From Zunongwangia endophytica (GTDB lineage Bacteria; Bacteroidota; Bacteroidia; Flavobacteriales; Flavobacteriaceae), in the NCBI RefSeq assembly GCF_030409505.1, contig NZ_JAUFPZ010000002.1, forward strand, positions 4,098,501-4,162,500: a stretch of DNA of 64,000 bases. Reading direction: 5' to 3'. Positions 38,224 through 45,800 of this stretch are shown here, piece after piece; the first letter of the stretch is position 1, and every line of letters starts with the position of its first letter. Under the pieces are notes generated by a model. The model saw only the letters and a program-made list of their open reading frames with translations. It had not been told where the DNA came from and did no database searches. Made by a program: the position numbers and the translations under genes.

Positions 38224-38976
38224 ATGAGAAAAAATATCGTAGCCGGAAACTGGAAAATGAATAACGACCTCGCACAAACCCAGGAAATTATTGCAGATCT
38301 TAAAAAGCAAATGTCTGGTGAGCCAGCAGCAACAGTAATGGTAGCGCCAACTTATACCAACTTATATCCTGCATTCGAAGCTTTAAAAGACACACCTGTT
38401 ATCGTTGCCGCACAAAATATGCATCAGGAAGCTAACGGTGCTTTTACTGGAGAAATTTCTGCAGCGATGCTTAAAAGTGTAGGAGTAGAGACCGTAATTT
38501 TAGGACACAGTGAACGACGCGCTCAGTTTAAAGAAAGCAACGAGCTTTTAGCAAAAAAAGTAGATGTAGCTTTAGAAAACGAGATGACGGTTATCTTTTG
38601 TTTTGGTGAAGAATTAGAAGATCGTAAAGCAGAAAAGCATTTTGATTTAGTTGAAAGTCAGCTTAAAGAAAGTTTATACCATCTTTCTAAAGAGAGCTGG
38701 AAAAATATTATCCTTGCCTACGAACCGGTTTGGGCTATTGGTACGGGAGAAACTGCATCGCCAGAGCAAGCTCAGGAAATGCATGCATTTATTAGAAAAA
38801 GTGTGGCAGATAAATTTGGTAGCGAAATTGCCGATGAGGTTTCTATCCTTTACGGAGGCAGTTGTAAGCCTGGAAATGCTAAAGAAATCTTCGCAAATGA
38901 AGATGTAGATGGTGGGTTAATAGGTGGAGCTAGCCTTAAGGCAGAAGACTTTTTAGCAATCGTGAACTCATTTTAA
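38224..38976 (+). CDS. tpiA: Triosephosphate isomerase
   Basis: 250 residues. Lys11 in GNWKMN, catalytic His95 in ILGHSERRA, catalytic Glu167 in LAYEPVWAIGTG and the phosphate-binding ILYGGSCKPGNA loop are all present. Glycolytic enzyme. Two bp before prmA, so co-transcribed. Confidence 0.97.
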   Translation: MRKNIVAGNWKMNNDLAQTQEIIADLKKQMSGEPAATVMVAPTYTNLYPAFEALKDTPVIVAAQNMHQEANGAFTGEISAAMLKSVGVETVILGHSERRAQFKESNELLAKKVDVALENEMTVIFCFGEELEDRKAEKHFDLVESQLKESLYHLSKESWKNIILAYEPVWAIGTGETASPEQAQEMHAFIRKSVADKFGSEIADEVSILYGGSCKPGNAKEIFANEDVDGGLIGGASLKAEDFLAIVNSF

Positions 38977-38978
38977 GA

Positions 38979-39812
38979 ATGGCATCAAATTATCTCGAAT
39001 TTCAGTTTAAAATAAATCCACCAGTACCTGCTTCAGAAATATTAATTGCTGAATTAGGGTCTTTGGAATTTGAAAGTTTTGTAGAAAATGAAGATGGCGT
39101 TACAGCTTATATTCTGAAAGAAGAATTTCAGGAAGATATGCTGGCTGAAGTTCAGATATTAGATTCCGAGGAATTTGAAATCTCCTATTCTTCTTCTGAA
39201 ATCCAACAGGTGAATTGGAATGAAGAATGGGAGAAAAATTTTCAACCCATTGTGGTTGATGATATTTGTAGCGTACGCGCACCGTTTCATCCAAAACCAG
39301 AAACTGAATTCGATATTGTAATCGAACCAAAAATGAGTTTTGGGACGGGACATCATGCTACTACGCATATGATGATTCAGTTTATCTTAAAGAATAGCTG
39401 GAAAGGCAAATCAGTCTTAGATATGGGCTGTGGAACTGGTGTTCTTGCGATTCTTAGTGCACAAAAAGGAGCAACTCCGGTAGAAGCTATAGATATCGAT
39501 AACTGGTGCTACTTAAACACGCTTGAAAATATTGAACGTAATAATGTTCCTAACATTAAAGTTAAAGAAGGAGGAGCAGAACTATTAGGTGACAATAAAT
39601 ATGATGCTATAATAGCGAATATTAACCGAAACATTTTGCTGAATGATATGTCCAAATACGCTTCAGTTTTAAAATCTGGTGGAGATTTGTATCTCAGTGG
39701 ATTTTATAAAGAAGACATTCCTATTATCCGGGAAGCTTGTGAAAAACTTGAATTGAAATTCCAGGAAAATCTGGAAAAAGACAAGTGGGTAGCAGTAAAG
39801 TTTTCGAAGTGA
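38979..39812 (+). CDS. prmA: Ribosomal protein L11 methyltransferase
   Basis: 277 residues. N-terminal L11-recognition domain (about 1-100), then the SAM domain with FGTGHHATTHMM, motif I VLDMGCGTGVLAILSAQKGA, VEAIDIDNW and ANINRNILLNDM (NPxx-like motif). Typical of Bacteroidota PrmA, which sits beside tpiA and clpS. Confidence 0.93.
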   Translation: MASNYLEFQFKINPPVPASEILIAELGSLEFESFVENEDGVTAYILKEEFQEDMLAEVQILDSEEFEISYSSSEIQQVNWNEEWEKNFQPIVVDDICSVRAPFHPKPETEFDIVIEPKMSFGTGHHATTHMMIQFILKNSWKGKSVLDMGCGTGVLAILSAQKGATPVEAIDIDNWCYLNTLENIERNNVPNIKVKEGGAELLGDNKYDAIIANINRNILLNDMSKYASVLKSGGDLYLSGFYKEDIPIIREACEKLELKFQENLEKDKWVAVKFSK

Positions 39813-39868
39813 GCGTATTAAAGATAGAATTTGTATTTTTGTAGTGTTTGAATAAAATTTTTATCCCC

Positions 39869-40138
39869 ATGAGTACTCAAGAAGAAGTTTTAGAAAAGGT
39901 TGAAACCAAAGTAGATAAAGAGAACGAGATCGTCTTATTTAATGATGATTATAATACATTTGATCACGTAATTGAAACCTTAATTTACGCTTGCGATCAT
40001 ACTCCAGAGCAGGCAGAGCAATGCTCTATTTTGGTGCACTACAAAGGCAAGTGTACCGTTAAAACCGGCGCTTTTGAAGATTTAAGACCTAGATGTTCTA
40101 AGTTATTAGATGCAGGTTTGAGCGCAGAAATTGTTTAA
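39869..40138 (+). CDS. clpS: ATP-dependent Clp protease adaptor ClpS
   Basis: 89 residues from the ATG at 39869 (a TTG seven codons upstream is possible). Core motifs: IVLFNDDYNTFDHVIETL (N-degron binding surface), ACDHTPEQAEQCSILVHYKGKC, then a short C-terminal strand. Delivers N-end-rule substrates to ClpAP/ClpCP. TATTTTTG at 39834-39841 is a candidate -7 box. Confidence 0.94.
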   Translation: MSTQEEVLEKVETKVDKENEIVLFNDDYNTFDHVIETLIYACDHTPEQAEQCSILVHYKGKCTVKTGAFEDLRPRCSKLLDAGLSAEIV

Positions 40139-40194
40139 GATTAATTTCTTCGGAAAAAATATTAAAAAAACTTTTCACAATTTAAAATTAATAA

Positions 40195-40202
40195 TATATT
40201 TG
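40195..40202 (+). promoter_or_regulatory. Predicted -7 element of tRNA-Arg
   Basis: TATATTTG followed by GCACCCGCT, the same layout as in front of tRNA-Gly; the -33 element is not clear. Confidence 0.5.
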
Positions 40203-40241
40203 CACCCGCTTAGCGCTGTAGAGGGTTAAGCAAATATTTAA

Positions 40242-40315
40242 GGCCTCGTGGCGCAACTGAATAGCGCATCTGATTACGGCTCAGAAGGTTGCAGGTTTGA
40301 ATCCTGCCGAGGTCA
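40242..40315 (+). tRNA. tRNA-Arg (anticodon ACG); probable integration site
   Basis: Acceptor stem GGCCTCG / CGAGGTC, D-arm GCGCAACTGAATAGCGC, anticodon arm TCTGA-TTACGGC-TCAGA with anticodon ACG, and T-arm GCAGGTTTGAATCCTGC. 74 nt. The integrase gene of a conjugative element begins 225 bp downstream in the same orientation, so the 3' end of this tRNA is the likely attachment site. A second copy of the 3' end was not found in the window. Confidence 0.95.
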
Positions 40316-40339
40316 CTTTTAAAGAAGATAGAAAGAACT

Positions 40340-40373
40340 AAAACCCTGTAAACGATATGATTTACAGGGTTTT
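40340..40373 (+). terminator. Terminator of tRNA-Arg
   Basis: AAAACCCTGTAAA / TTTACAGGGTTTT stem, T-rich tail, 25 bp after the tRNA. Confidence 0.85.
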
Positions 40374-40430
40374 ATGTTTTTAGAGGGTTTTATTTGTGAG
40401 CGATTTATTACCTTTAATAGTTCACAGATC

Positions 40431-40464
40431 GTCAACATAATTTTATTCTGTCAACATGTTGACA
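40431..40464. promoter_or_regulatory. Palindrome and half-site upstream of the integrase gene
   Basis: TGTCAACATGTTGACA at 40449-40464 is a perfect 16-bp palindrome. GTCAACAT also occurs at 40431-40438, 19 bp earlier in direct orientation. It lies in the gap between the tRNA terminator and int, so it may be an integrase/excisionase arm site or an operator. Confidence 0.6.
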
Positions 40465-40539
40465 CTTTGATTACCAGTGACTTAAAATTTGTTAATTTGA
40501 CTTTCGTCTTTACTGAGTATTAACTTAAAGACGACAACT

Positions 40540-41766
40540 ATGCGTAGTCCAAAAACTTTTTCAATTTTATTCTGGGTGTACTCCTCCAGAGTAAAAAACA
40601 ATCTAACCAATCTTTATGTACGAATTTCCCTGAATAACAAGCGGGTTAACGTGAGCTTAAAATCGAAAATTCCATATGACTTATGGGATGCCTCAGCCCA
40701 ACGGCTAAATGGTAATTCGAGACTAGCCAAAGAATTGAATCAATTAATAGATGAGACCCGAACAAAAATTTTCCAGAACTATCAGGATTTGCGATTCCAG
40801 AATAAAGAGGTGACAGCAGAACTTTTAAAAGCCAATTTTTTAGGAGAAGGTCCAAAAGACAAGTCATTGCTTGATATTTTAGAATATCATGGTCAAAAGA
40901 TTAAAGGAACCCTTGCGAAGGGATCAATTCGTAATTTTAAGGTTACCGAGAACTATATTCATCGGTTTTTAAGAGAGGAGCTTAAAACGAATTCTATTTA
41001 TCTCAGTGAGCTTAATTATAAGTTCATCAATGATTTTGCAAATTTTCTTTTCACCTATTGGCCAAAGGGGCATGTCAATGCTATGAGTCATAATACAGTA
41101 ATGAAGCATATACAGCGCTTACGAAAAATAGTTACCTTAGCATTTCATTTGGAATGGGTAGACAAAGATCCTTTTATCCGTTGGAAGCCCACTTTTGAAA
41201 AAAAAGAGCGGGATTTTCTAAACCCGAATGAACTTAAAGTTATTGAGGATTTCAATTTTTGTAATGAGCGATTGGATAGAGTAAGGGATTTATTTGTGTT
41301 TAGTTGCTATACCGGAATTAGTTTTTCAGATATCAATAATTTGACTAGGGATAATATTATGATAGGTTTAGATGGTCGGAAATGGATATTTACCTTTAGA
41401 AATAAAACAAAGACCAAAGTCAAAATTCCGTTACTGCATAAAGCATTAATGGTTATTGAGAAATATGAGGATCATCCAATGGTTCAGATTACTGAGAGTC
41501 TTTTGCCTGTTATTACCAATGTAAAAGTGAATCTGTATCTTAAAGAAGTCGCAGAAATTTGTGATATAAAAAAGAATCTTACTTTTCATATGGCTCGACA
41601 TACTTTTGCCACCACAGTAACACTGGCAAATGGTGTTCCTATAGAAACAGTTTCCAAACTATTAGGACATACTAAGATTGCAACCACTCAAATTTATGCC
41701 AGAGTCTTAGAGGATAAGTTGAGTAAGGATATGTCTGATCTTAGTAAGAAATTACGGGGAATATAA
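40540..41766 (+). CDS. int: Tyrosine site-specific integrase (IntDOT-like)
   Basis: 408 residues. N-terminal arm-binding domain (YVRISLNNKRVNVSLKSKIPYDLWD), SAM-like core-binding domain (about 110-215) and catalytic domain. Catalytic residues: His350 and Arg353 in FHMARHTFATT, His377 in LLGHTKIATT and the nucleophile Tyr386 in TQIYARV. At the position of the first catalytic Arg there is Ser261 (CYTGISFSDI), the same change described for the CTnDOT integrase. Transcribed away from tRNA-Arg and followed by a terminator. It is expected to integrate the element at the tRNA and excise it. Confidence 0.93.
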   Translation: MRSPKTFSILFWVYSSRVKNNLTNLYVRISLNNKRVNVSLKSKIPYDLWDASAQRLNGNSRLAKELNQLIDETRTKIFQNYQDLRFQNKEVTAELLKANFLGEGPKDKSLLDILEYHGQKIKGTLAKGSIRNFKVTENYIHRFLREELKTNSIYLSELNYKFINDFANFLFTYWPKGHVNAMSHNTVMKHIQRLRKIVTLAFHLEWVDKDPFIRWKPTFEKKERDFLNPNELKVIEDFNFCNERLDRVRDLFVFSCYTGISFSDINNLTRDNIMIGLDGRKWIFTFRNKTKTKVKIPLLHKALMVIEKYEDHPMVQITESLLPVITNVKVNLYLKEVAEICDIKKNLTFHMARHTFATTVTLANGVPIETVSKLLGHTKIATTQIYARVLEDKLSKDMSDLSKKLRGI

Positions 41767-41785
41767 ATTGGATAAAACTTCCATA

Positions 41786-41817
41786 CAAAAAGGATAGTTA
41801 TAAGAAGCTATCCTTTT
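41786..41817 (+). terminator. Terminator of int
   Basis: AAAAAGGATAG / CTATCCTTTT stem with a 10-nt loop; may also stop the convergent tra operon. Confidence 0.8.
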
Positions 41818-41897
41818 CGTTGATTTAAATTTCGATGTAAGCTAGCATAATCTTCTATTGATATGACAAAAACACTAAGTAAACTATTATAAAAAAT

Positions 41898-42698
41898 CTA
41901 AAGTCTCTTTTTCAGCAATACCTTCCTGCTCCCATTTAACTCCTGCAATTCCAATTGCAATTTCTCCTTACTTCCTAATACAAATTTGGGCAGCACATAC
42001 ACCAAGGGTACCGATTGGCTGTTATAGATCTTCGAAGGCATTTTGTAGGCATAGATTGGTTTCATTTCCAGTTTTTGAAAGGATGATTTTCTTTTTTTGT
42101 TGCCACTAACGCGGTATACCTTCAGAAAATCTATTTCGAACGTGATTCCCGAAGTATTGGTAAGTTCCATTACCAGATAGGTTTCTGATGCATTGTAGGC
42201 GATCCGTTGTAACTGAAGCTTGATGCCTCTCTTACGTTTGGTCTTGGACTGTTTTTTTCCTGATTTCATCAGATACTCTGAAAACCGCTGAAAATATTCC
42301 TGTCGCTTTTCCAAACCATCCTTTTTTTCTTTTGAAAGCTTGAGGATCACTTTGGCCGGGATTTCCGTTCCAATATTTTCGTCTGTGGAAATAAAATAAT
42401 TCAGTTTGGAAAGTTCTTTGGTATATTTCAGCATATATGAGTAGACTTTCCCATCATCGGTGACCACCAAAAGGTTACTTTCTTCTCCGGATTGAGCCTG
42501 TAATAAACCAAAATACTGCTGCTTTTCGCGGTTATAGGTAAACACGAAATGAGATGCTCCTGTTATGCCCTGTCGGATAGCACTGGGGAAAAACAAGGCT
42601 ACGTTCTTCTTATCATTCGCATATAAGGTATCTAACGCCTTTTGGGCATTGACTGGACTTATCAAAGCCAGTAATAATATAATAGTAAATGTTCTCAT
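41898..42698 (-). CDS. traN: Conjugative transposon protein TraN (DUF4138)
   Basis: 266 residues, signal peptide MRTFTIILLLALISPVNAQ. A beta-rich protein of the DUF4138 family: LYANDKKNVALFFPSAIRQGITGASHFVF at the mature N-terminus, and an immunoglobulin-like second half with IAYNASETYLVMELTNTSG and FVLGSKEKLQLELQE. VirB9-like, part of the outer-membrane core of the CTnDOT-type secretion channel. Last gene of the minus-strand tra operon; the usual traO, P and Q do not follow. Confidence 0.92.
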   Translation of the reverse strand: MRTFTIILLLALISPVNAQKALDTLYANDKKNVALFFPSAIRQGITGASHFVFTYNREKQQYFGLLQAQSGEESNLLVVTDDGKVYSYMLKYTKELSKLNYFISTDENIGTEIPAKVILKLSKEKKDGLEKRQEYFQRFSEYLMKSGKKQSKTKRKRGIKLQLQRIAYNASETYLVMELTNTSGITFEIDFLKVYRVSGNKKRKSSFQKLEMKPIYAYKMPSKIYNSQSVPLVYVLPKFVLGSKEKLQLELQELNGSRKVLLKKRL

Positions 42699-42709
42699 AA
42701 GATTTGATT

Positions 42710-43654
42710 TTAAGAATTTGTTTGTGGTATTTTTAATAGTAATTGATAACCGTCAAGTACGGTCACTTTAACCTGACGGTTACTCCTTCTAAAAAGCTGT
42801 TTGATACCGCTCACCTGTGGTACTCCCGGCACTTCAAGTTCATCCACGACATCACCTATTACCTGACGGCGCACCTCTTCCCGGAAACTGTTCTCGATAT
42901 AAATCCCTTCACTGCCATCGGCCAGGTCATAGGCCTCATAGGAAACCGGTCTGCCATTAATATGCTCGATAGTAAGTAGGGTGCGATTGGGTTTAAAACT
43001 CACAAAGCCATACAGAAGGGTATTTTTGGACACCCATTTTCCATCGATCAGGGCAGCTCGCGAAAGCCGCATTCGAAGCCGGTAATGTTGTTTGATGGTC
43101 TGTGTACCATCAACTTGGACATACAATTGCCCGTCTGTGTTTTGGGATAGGATATTTAAATTCTCTTTTGGCTCCGAGGCAAAAAAGAGTTGATGTTCCA
43201 ACCCCATTTCTTTGGCGGCTTCTTCCCGTTCTTTTTTATTGATTTTTTTGGATAACGTATCATTTTGGGATGAAGCAGGGGTTAGGGGAACTGATTGGTC
43301 TTGCCGGTAGGTACTGTTGGTGTAATCAATATTCCCTTGCGAATAAATACTGTCAATCATCCGTCTTTTTTCTTTATCCATTAGGTCAGGATCATAATTT
43401 CCGGTAGCGTCCAGCAGCTCTTCATCATAGACGCTTGGTGCATTGATCTGACGTTCCTCTTTGATGCTTTCCAGGGCTTCCATTTTTGTTTCATATTGTT
43501 TTTGGTCGCCCCCTAATTTGGGAACCGGTACCTGATGGTTATCGATAGTGGTTTCTTCGTCCTTGCCAAAAGTGATGATGGAATAGGCAACGATAAACAG
43601 GACGACACTGGCCACAATCAGTATCATTACGATTTTATTCTTTTGAAGTTTCAT
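42710..43654 (-). CDS. traM: Conjugative transposon protein TraM
   Basis: 314 residues. Single membrane anchor at about 8-29, a long charged periplasmic linker (Glu/Lys/Gln rich) and a C-terminal VirB10-like domain (YRLRMRLSRAALIDGKWVSKNTLLYGFVSFKPNRTLLTIEHINGRPV, then EVPGVPQVSGIKQLFRRSNRQVKVTV). Spans the periplasm to link inner- and outer-membrane parts of the channel. 11 bp before traN. Confidence 0.93.
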   Translation of the reverse strand: MKLQKNKIVMILIVASVVLFIVAYSIITFGKDEETTIDNHQVPVPKLGGDQKQYETKMEALESIKEERQINAPSVYDEELLDATGNYDPDLMDKEKRRMIDSIYSQGNIDYTNSTYRQDQSVPLTPASSQNDTLSKKINKKEREEAAKEMGLEHQLFFASEPKENLNILSQNTDGQLYVQVDGTQTIKQHYRLRMRLSRAALIDGKWVSKNTLLYGFVSFKPNRTLLTIEHINGRPVSYEAYDLADGSEGIYIENSFREEVRRQVIGDVVDELEVPGVPQVSGIKQLFRRSNRQVKVTVLDGYQLLLKIPQTNS

Positions 43655-43677
43655 ACATATGGATTTAGTAATAAGTA

Positions 43678-44289
43678 TTATTCAGGGTTAATTTTGCGAA
43701 GGCTATTTTCAAAAAAGTCGGTGATGAGCAGTCCGTGCGGATTGTGCGGAAAATTGCGGTCGACCTGCAACAGTTTTCCAGTCGTTTTCAATTCATAGCG
43801 GTCAGTTACCGATCCACGGTTAATCTCAAAGACGGTGGTGGTGCTAAATTGGTAGGGTTGATTTTGAAGGTCAACCTGCGAATCAATACTAATGACCTTT
43901 TGTACCAGGGAATACTGCAAAAGCCGGTTATAGACCCCTTCGGCCTGTTTTTGCTGATAGAGGTCGGATACGGAACTGTTTCCCAGCCATAGGCTCTTTT
44001 CGATATTACTTTTGTAATTGTTGGCATTAAGCCCATAAAAATAGCGATGGAACAGTTCCAGATGGGCCAGGGCTTCGACCTTCAGGTTTTCCCGTTGCTT
44101 CAACACTTTCAGGGGAATAACGCTACCGTCCCCATTAACCACAAAAGCATTGTTCTGGGATTCCCGGTGGAGTTTGATGACCATTAGTACGGAAATGATA
44201 CAGACCACGGCCGAGCAAAATACCGAGGAGAGGACGATAAAACGATTGGTCCGTAAGACCTTGTAAATATTTTGATAGGGTATTTTCAT
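43678..44289 (-). CDS. traK: Conjugative transposon protein TraK
   Basis: 203 residues. N-terminal cytoplasmic stretch and one membrane helix (about 17-40), then a VirB8-like periplasmic domain with the family segment KVEALAHLELFHRYFYGLNANNYKSNIEKSLWLG and FSTTTVFEINRGSVTDRYELKTTG. In CTnDOT a small traL lies between traK and traM; here the 23-bp gap leaves no room for it. Confidence 0.93.
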   Translation of the reverse strand: MKIPYQNIYKVLRTNRFIVLSSVFCSAVVCIISVLMVIKLHRESQNNAFVVNGDGSVIPLKVLKQRENLKVEALAHLELFHRYFYGLNANNYKSNIEKSLWLGNSSVSDLYQQKQAEGVYNRLLQYSLVQKVISIDSQVDLQNQPYQFSTTTVFEINRGSVTDRYELKTTGKLLQVDRNFPHNPHGLLITDFFENSLRKINPE

Positions 44290-44320
44290 TTTGTGTTAGA
44301 TTTATACGGTTCTTAAAACA

Positions 44321-45169
44321 TTAATCTCCAGTAAAGAGTCGCAGGGTAAAGGTGCTTGCCTTGCGGTAGAGCTTAAATTTGAGCAGGACGATAAAACCGA
44401 TGGAGGCACATTCGATGACAGGTGCAAAAAACTCGCCTCCCCAGTCCGTTCCGAATAGGTCGCTCCAAAAATGGCTATTGATTTCGGTATAGAGGTTATT
44501 GATAAAAATATTGACCAGAAAGAAGGCCGGCACAAGCATATATACCCCGGCATAGAGCTTAAAAAAGGTATAGGCCAGGGAACGGAATTTCTCAAATACC
44601 GCCAGGCTTATCACCAGCGGAAAAAAAGCCTGCATTATTCCCAATAGAAAATAGCGCTCCGCCAAAAAGAGCGGATAGATAAACAGATCCAACAGCCATA
44701 GGACTACCCCAATGATAAAAGCAAGAATTTTAAGTCCGTATAGCGGGGTTACCAAGGCTTCGTATAACAGTGCCAGTGCTTTTTTGGCGGCCGCCACGGC
44801 ACCCACATCCCGTTCAAGATCAACATCACTAAGCTGCAAGGGGAGGAGTGCCGGGGCCGTATCCCGGTATTGGTCTTCTATAGCCACGAGAATAGTATCA
44901 AATACATCCAATACCTGTGTAGAGAAAATAACCAGCAGGACAATGGCAAAGTTTTTAAAAAGTTCGGTCGGGTGTAATCCCCAGGTATGTCCATCGGTCG
45001 CAGCCACCCCTTCATTATATTTTTTAAGGATATTGATCAGGAAAAACAATACGGCCAGTGTTTTCATCCCGGTAATGGTATACTGGGAAAAATCACTGTC
45101 TTTGATCGTTTGAAAGACCGTATCTATATATTCCAATCCTAAACCTGGACTTATCACAGTATTCGTCAT
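44321..45169 (-). CDS. traJ: Conjugative transposon protein TraJ
   Basis: 282 residues, polytopic membrane protein (about six helices) of the TraJ family, analogous to VirB6. The first hydrophilic loop holds NEGVAATDGHTWGLHPTELFKNFAIV and the central part AALYGLKILAFIIG-like helices. Forms part of the inner-membrane channel. In the tra operon between traI and traK. Confidence 0.92.
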   Translation of the reverse strand: MTNTVISPGLGLEYIDTVFQTIKDSDFSQYTITGMKTLAVLFFLINILKKYNEGVAATDGHTWGLHPTELFKNFAIVLLVIFSTQVLDVFDTILVAIEDQYRDTAPALLPLQLSDVDLERDVGAVAAAKKALALLYEALVTPLYGLKILAFIIGVVLWLLDLFIYPLFLAERYFLLGIMQAFFPLVISLAVFEKFRSLAYTFFKLYAGVYMLVPAFFLVNIFINNLYTEINSHFWSDLFGTDWGGEFFAPVIECASIGFIVLLKFKLYRKASTFTLRLFTGD

Positions 45170-45186
45170 TTCATTTAGGCTTTTTA

Positions 45187-45783
45187 TTAAATCCCACTTA
45201 GTGGGCGGTTATTGATATGATCCTGCATTTTCCGAAAGGAAATGATTTCCTTGTACCGACGTGTTTTGTTCTGCACCTCGGCGACCATCTCATTGGATCT
45301 TGTTTCATAATCTTTTAATACGGTAGCTCTTTCCGCATCGCTCATTTTTAGATAATCACTGGTCAGGATTTTGTTTACATAATCCACGCTTTCCATCGAA
45401 CGGTCAATAATTTCCTCAAAGGAGGCTGTCACCCGGTTGATTTCATCGGGTTTGATATACGGGGAGTTGAGGATTTCTTGCAAATCGCCCTGCACCATAT
45501 TAAAGAGGTACTGGTTATTCTGAATCAATTTTCCTACGGCATCCAATTGCTGAATCACATTGCTTACCTGTTCGATCCGTTCTTTCTGTTGTTTAAGAAA
45601 CTCGACGGTCTTTAGTAAGTTCGAGGTTTGTTTTGCGGATTCGATCAGCTGTTTGGCCAGGCTGATAAAATTCGTGTTATCATACACTGGCATTCCCTGG
45701 GCCACCATGTGGCCTGATGAAAAGAGAGCAAGGGATAAGGTTACCAAGAATCTTTTGATGTTTCGATTTAGAGGATATTTCAT
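45187..45783 (-). CDS. traI: Conjugative transposon protein TraI (DUF4141)
   Basis: 198 residues with signal peptide ending HMVAQG. The mature protein is mostly helical, with a coiled-coil-like stretch (LAKQLIESAKQTSNLLKTVEFLKQQKERIEQVSNVIQQ) and KTRRYKEIISFRKMQ near the end, as in the DUF4141/TraI family (VirB5-like). Periplasmic or pilus-tip associated by analogy. Located between traG and traJ, its normal position. Confidence 0.85.
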   Translation of the reverse strand: MKYPLNRNIKRFLVTLSLALFSSGHMVAQGMPVYDNTNFISLAKQLIESAKQTSNLLKTVEFLKQQKERIEQVSNVIQQLDAVGKLIQNNQYLFNMVQGDLQEILNSPYIKPDEINRVTASFEEIIDRSMESVDYVNKILTSDYLKMSDAERATVLKDYETRSNEMVAEVQNKTRRYKEIISFRKMQDHINNRPLSGI

Positions 45784-45800
45784 AGAATGTTGATTTAGGG

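Noticed and set aside
40290-40315. Search for a second copy of the tRNA-Arg 3' end marking the right end of the ICE
   Set aside because: No matching direct repeat was recognised by eye to 64000. The end is probably outside the window, so no attR is reported.
44302-44595. Minus-strand ORF overlapping traJ in another frame
   Set aside because: Shadow of traJ; lacks family features.
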